This document shows positions 61,004 to 64,000 of a stretch of DNA of 64,000 bases, piece after piece. The notes below the pieces were generated by a model. That model saw only the letters and a program-made list of their open reading frames with translations. It did no database searches and was not told the origin of the DNA. Within the stretch, counting starts at the first letter, position 1. Every line of letters starts with the position of its first letter. The stretch covers positions 62,001-126,000 of the forward strand of contig MKTX01000007.1 of the NCBI GenBank assembly GCA_001898465.1. The letters run 5' to 3'. The translations under genes and the position numbers were made by a program. Origin of the DNA: Sphingobacteriales bacterium 39-19. Lineage in GTDB: Bacteria; Bacteroidota; Bacteroidia; Chitinophagales; Chitinophagaceae.

Positions 61004-61282
61004 TTAATCCTGGAGGGCTAATTCATTTTTTTTTGTGAGTTCCAGGAAAAGCTTCTGGCTCTCGTGGGTAAGTAAATCAATATGAATATCCAGCTCGGGA
61101 ATAAGGTCAATAAGGGTATTGATTCGTCCTTCTGTTTGAAAAAATTTATTGAGAACAACAACTTTTTTTGATTGCAGGATGCAGTATCCGCTTTGAAAAG
61201 TACCTCTTTCATAACGGATAATATAGCCGCTTTCTTCTATAATCTTTTCTATTTTATCTAAATTATTTTGCGTGAACTTCAT
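61004..61282 (-). CDS. Conserved hypothetical protein
   Basis: ORF 'MKFTQNNLDKIEKIIEESGYIIRYERGTFQSGYCILQSKKVVVLNKFFQTEGRINTLIDLI'. Confidence 0.75.
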   Translation of the reverse strand: MKFTQNNLDKIEKIIEESGYIIRYERGTFQSGYCILQSKKVVVLNKFFQTEGRINTLIDLIPELDIHIDLLTHESQKLFLELTKKNELALQD

Positions 61283-61382
61283 AATAAAAAAAAGGTGTTA
61301 ATCATACAAATTAATACCTGCAACTTGCATTAATAGTAAAGAATAGCAAAATAAGGTTATTCACAAAGGTGCATAAGTGTAC

Positions 61383-62939
61383 TTATTTTGTACCCATTCT
61401 TATTACCGGGATTATCATTTCTTCCAGGCTAATACCGCCATGCTGAAAAGTGTTTTTATAATAGTTTACAAAATGATTGTAATTATTGGGGTAGCAAAGA
61501 AAGATATCGCCTTTTGCGAATATGTAGGATGAGTTTACATTGGGTACCGGCAAGCCGGCTTCTTTTGGATCACGGAATGCCAGCACATCTTTTTCTTCAT
61601 AATTCAGGTTCCTGCCATGTTTATACCGCAGGTTGGCCGTTGTTTGTTTATCTCCAATAACTTTAGCAGGCGTTTTTACCCGGGTGCTGCCATGATCGGT
61701 AGCGATAATTACATTTATATTTTTATCAGCCACTTTCTTTAGGGCCTGGTTTAAAGGGCTGTGTTCAAACCAGCTCTGGGTAAGGCTTCTGTAACTCGTT
61801 TCGTCTCCGGCCAGTTCTTTTAAAACTTCCATTTCGGTACGGGCATGGCTTAGCATATCTACAAAATTATATACGATTACATTAAAATCGTTTTGCAGCA
61901 TATTATGCATATTGTCTACTAATTTTTGACCATCCTGGTTATTGGTAATTTTTGTATATGAAAATTTTAGCTCTCCTTTGCCGGCCCGTTTTAATTGTGC
62001 TTTTAAAAATTCTTCTTCATACAGGTTTTTTCCTCCTTCTTCATCATCATTTTTCCACTGGCTGCTAAATTGCTTTTCTATTTCGATTGGCATTAACCCG
62101 GAAAAGATGGCATTGCGTGCATATTGTGTGGCTGTAGGAAGTATTGAGTAAAAAGTATCTTCTTCATAAATTCTAAAGCTGGCAGCAAATAAGGGTTCAA
62201 TGGCTTTCCACTGGTCAAAACGTAAATTATCAATTAAAACAAAAAAAAGGGGTTTGCCTTTTTCCAGGTGTGGCAATACTTTATACTTAAGCAGGGTATT
62301 GCTCATGATGGGCGCTTCGGTGCTTTTGGGAGATATCCACTTTGCATAGTTTTTAGAAATAAACTTAAAAAACTCGTTATTAGCTTCCTGCTTTTGAGTA
62401 TAAAAAACTTCCTGCATTTCGGGGCTGTCGCTTTTTTGAATTTCTAGTTCCCAATACACTAATTTACGATACAGTTCCATCCATTCATTATAATCAGGAT
62501 TATCATTAAGAGCCATAAATAAACTCCTGAATTCCTGCTGGTAGGCAGATGTGGTTTTCTCTGCAATGAGCCGTTTATTGTCAATTAATTTTTTTAAACT
62601 TAATAATACCTGGCTTGGATTTACGGGTTTTATTAAATAATCGCTTATCTGGCTGCCAATCGCATCGTCCATAATATTTTCTGCTTCATTTTTGGTAATC
62701 AAAACCACGGGCAGGGTACTTTTATTCTCTTTAATTTGTTGCAGGGTTTGCAAACCGGTGATGCCGGGCATGGTCTCATCCAGTAAAACCACATCCACAA
62801 TATTTTCTTTTACATATTCTACCGCATCATACCCATTTGTTTTAGTGGCAACTTCGTACCCCTTATTTTCTAAGAATAAAATTTGCGAAGTAAGGCTGTC
62901 TATTTCATCATCTACCCAAAGTATTTTAGCTAAACTCAT
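61383..62939 (-). CDS. porX: Response regulator with PglZ domain (PorX-type T9SS regulator)
   Basis: 'AKILWVDDEIDSLTSQILFLENKGYEV', 'VVLLDETMPGITG', PglZ 'FFVLIDNLRFDQWKAIEPLF', 'IIATDHGSTRV'. Confidence 0.9.
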   Translation of the reverse strand: MSLAKILWVDDEIDSLTSQILFLENKGYEVATKTNGYDAVEYVKENIVDVVLLDETMPGITGLQTLQQIKENKSTLPVVLITKNEAENIMDDAIGSQISDYLIKPVNPSQVLLSLKKLIDNKRLIAEKTTSAYQQEFRSLFMALNDNPDYNEWMELYRKLVYWELEIQKSDSPEMQEVFYTQKQEANNEFFKFISKNYAKWISPKSTEAPIMSNTLLKYKVLPHLEKGKPLFFVLIDNLRFDQWKAIEPLFAASFRIYEEDTFYSILPTATQYARNAIFSGLMPIEIEKQFSSQWKNDDEEGGKNLYEEEFLKAQLKRAGKGELKFSYTKITNNQDGQKLVDNMHNMLQNDFNVIVYNFVDMLSHARTEMEVLKELAGDETSYRSLTQSWFEHSPLNQALKKVADKNINVIIATDHGSTRVKTPAKVIGDKQTTANLRYKHGRNLNYEEKDVLAFRDPKEAGLPVPNVNSSYIFAKGDIFLCYPNNYNHFVNYYKNTFQHGGISLEEMIIPVIRMGTK

Positions 62940-63091
62940 ATTTCATGGAATTTATGGCTCATCTTTATAATTAAAGTGAAAGCAAGAAAAGCAAAAGAAC
63001 CAGTACCTGCAAATTTAATTTTTTAAAAAGATGCTGTGTAGCTTTACCTCACTTTGTAATACTTTTAACATATATCAACGAGCTTTGCAAA

Positions 63092-64000
63092 ATGGCATTT
63101 CATAAAATTATAAATGACCCGGTATATGGGTTCATCAGCATTGATGATGTGCTCATCAGTGATATTATTGCACATCCCTATTATCAAAGGTTAAGGCGCA
63201 TTCACCAGATGGCGATGGCACATTTGGTGTACCCCGGGGCCGTACACAGCCGTTTACATCATTCCCTGGGAGCGTATCATTTAATGCGGTGTGCATTGCA
63301 GGAATTATTGAGTAAAGGCGTGGATATTACAAAAGAAGAAGAACAAGCAGCAAAGATTGCCATTTTATTGCACGATATTGGCCATGGGCCTTACTCACAT
63401 GCCCTGGAACATGTACTTGCAGAAAATATGCATCATGAAGAAATTTCTTTGTTGCTTATGAAAGAATTAAATGAGCAATACGGGGGCAGGCTACAAATGG
63501 CGCTTGATATTTTTACCGGCAGTTATAAAAAGAAATTTTTACACCAGTTGGTTTCCGGGCAATTGGATGTTGACAGGATGGATTACCTAACAAGAGATAG
63601 CTTTTTTACCGGGGTAAACGAAGGGGTAATTGCTTATGACCGAATTTTAAAAATGCTTACAGTACACCAGGGGGAACTTATGGTAGAAGAGAAAGGAATA
63701 TATTCAATAGAGAAATTTTTAGTGGCCAGGCGATTAATGTATTGGCAGGTGTATTTGCATAAAACGGTTTTAAGTGCAGAGCAAATGCTGCAACGTATTA
63801 TTAAAAGAGCCCGGTTGGTAAATGCCCAATGCCAGCAACCCCTCAATCGTTTTATACATGAGCCATTGCAGAATATCACCCTGCAGCAGTTTTGCAGTAT
63901 TGATGATGTGGATGTGATGATGGCTATAAAAAGTTGGTGCCACGCAGAAGATAAAGTGTTATCCTTATTATGCAAAGGCATTGTAGACCGGCAATTGCTT
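63092..64000 (+). CDS. HD domain-containing phosphohydrolase (3' truncated by window)
   Basis: 'KIINDPVYGFISIDD', 'YQRLRRIHQMAMAHLVYPGAVHSRLHHSLGAYHL', 'LLHDIGHGPYSH', 'GQLDVDRMDYLTRDS'. Confidence 0.93.
   Translation, partial: MAFHKIINDPVYGFISIDDVLISDIIAHPYYQRLRRIHQMAMAHLVYPGAVHSRLHHSLGAYHLMRCALQELLSKGVDITKEEEQAAKIAILLHDIGHGPYSHALEHVLAENMHHEEISLLLMKELNEQYGGRLQMALDIFTGSYKKKFLHQLVSGQLDVDRMDYLTRDSFFTGVNEGVIAYDRILKMLTVHQGELMVEEKGIYSIEKFLVARRLMYWQVYLHKTVLSAEQMLQRIIKRARLVNAQCQQPLNRFIHEPLQNITLQQFCSIDDVDVMMAIKSWCHAEDKVLSLLCKGIVDRQLL

Noticed and set aside
1-64000. CRISPR array, tRNA, rRNA
   Set aside because: No regularly spaced repeats with unique spacers and no tRNA/rRNA signature recognised by eye; a tRNAscan/Infernal run would be decisive

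Overview
64 kb of a Bacteroidota chromosome, most like Chitinophagaceae or a related group judging from gene content and TTTG/TAnnTTTG promoters. Most of it is housekeeping: asnB, trans-sulfuration PLP enzyme, alaS, ftsH, rsfS, birA, bcp, carB, galE, recQ, lpxH-like, porX-like, M16/M23 peptidases, and a PiT/DUF47/porin/TonB-receptor phosphate cluster. No rRNA, tRNA or CRISPR array was recognised. The most interesting material is a dispersed family of modular lipoproteins at 10.1-10.6 kb, 32.8-37.4 kb and 47.3-49.8 kb. Members share a '...C-K-K-M-D-[ST]...F-F-x-T' lipoprotein N-terminus. The longer members also share a 'CPPxTGGPGWxP' linker followed by different C-terminal metallohydrolase-like modules (JAMM-like HxH...SxxD or HExxH), and each is followed by a small Sec-signal protein. 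Two members have a poly-C tract (C7 and C9) a few codons after the same ATGAAATTT start. In both, the ORF is out of frame by exactly one base, so this is either phase variation or a sequencing artefact. One locus carries an orphan C-terminal cassette exactly 2010 bp (670 codons) downstream, behind a 123-bp near-identical linker repeat, so recombination would swap the effector module in frame. A decayed REP-associated Y1 (HUH) transposase with inverted 19-bp palindromes abuts the cassette, and the whole island lies between two copies of a ~50 bp terminator-containing repeat. All functional assignments are by eye from translated sequence; no searches were run.
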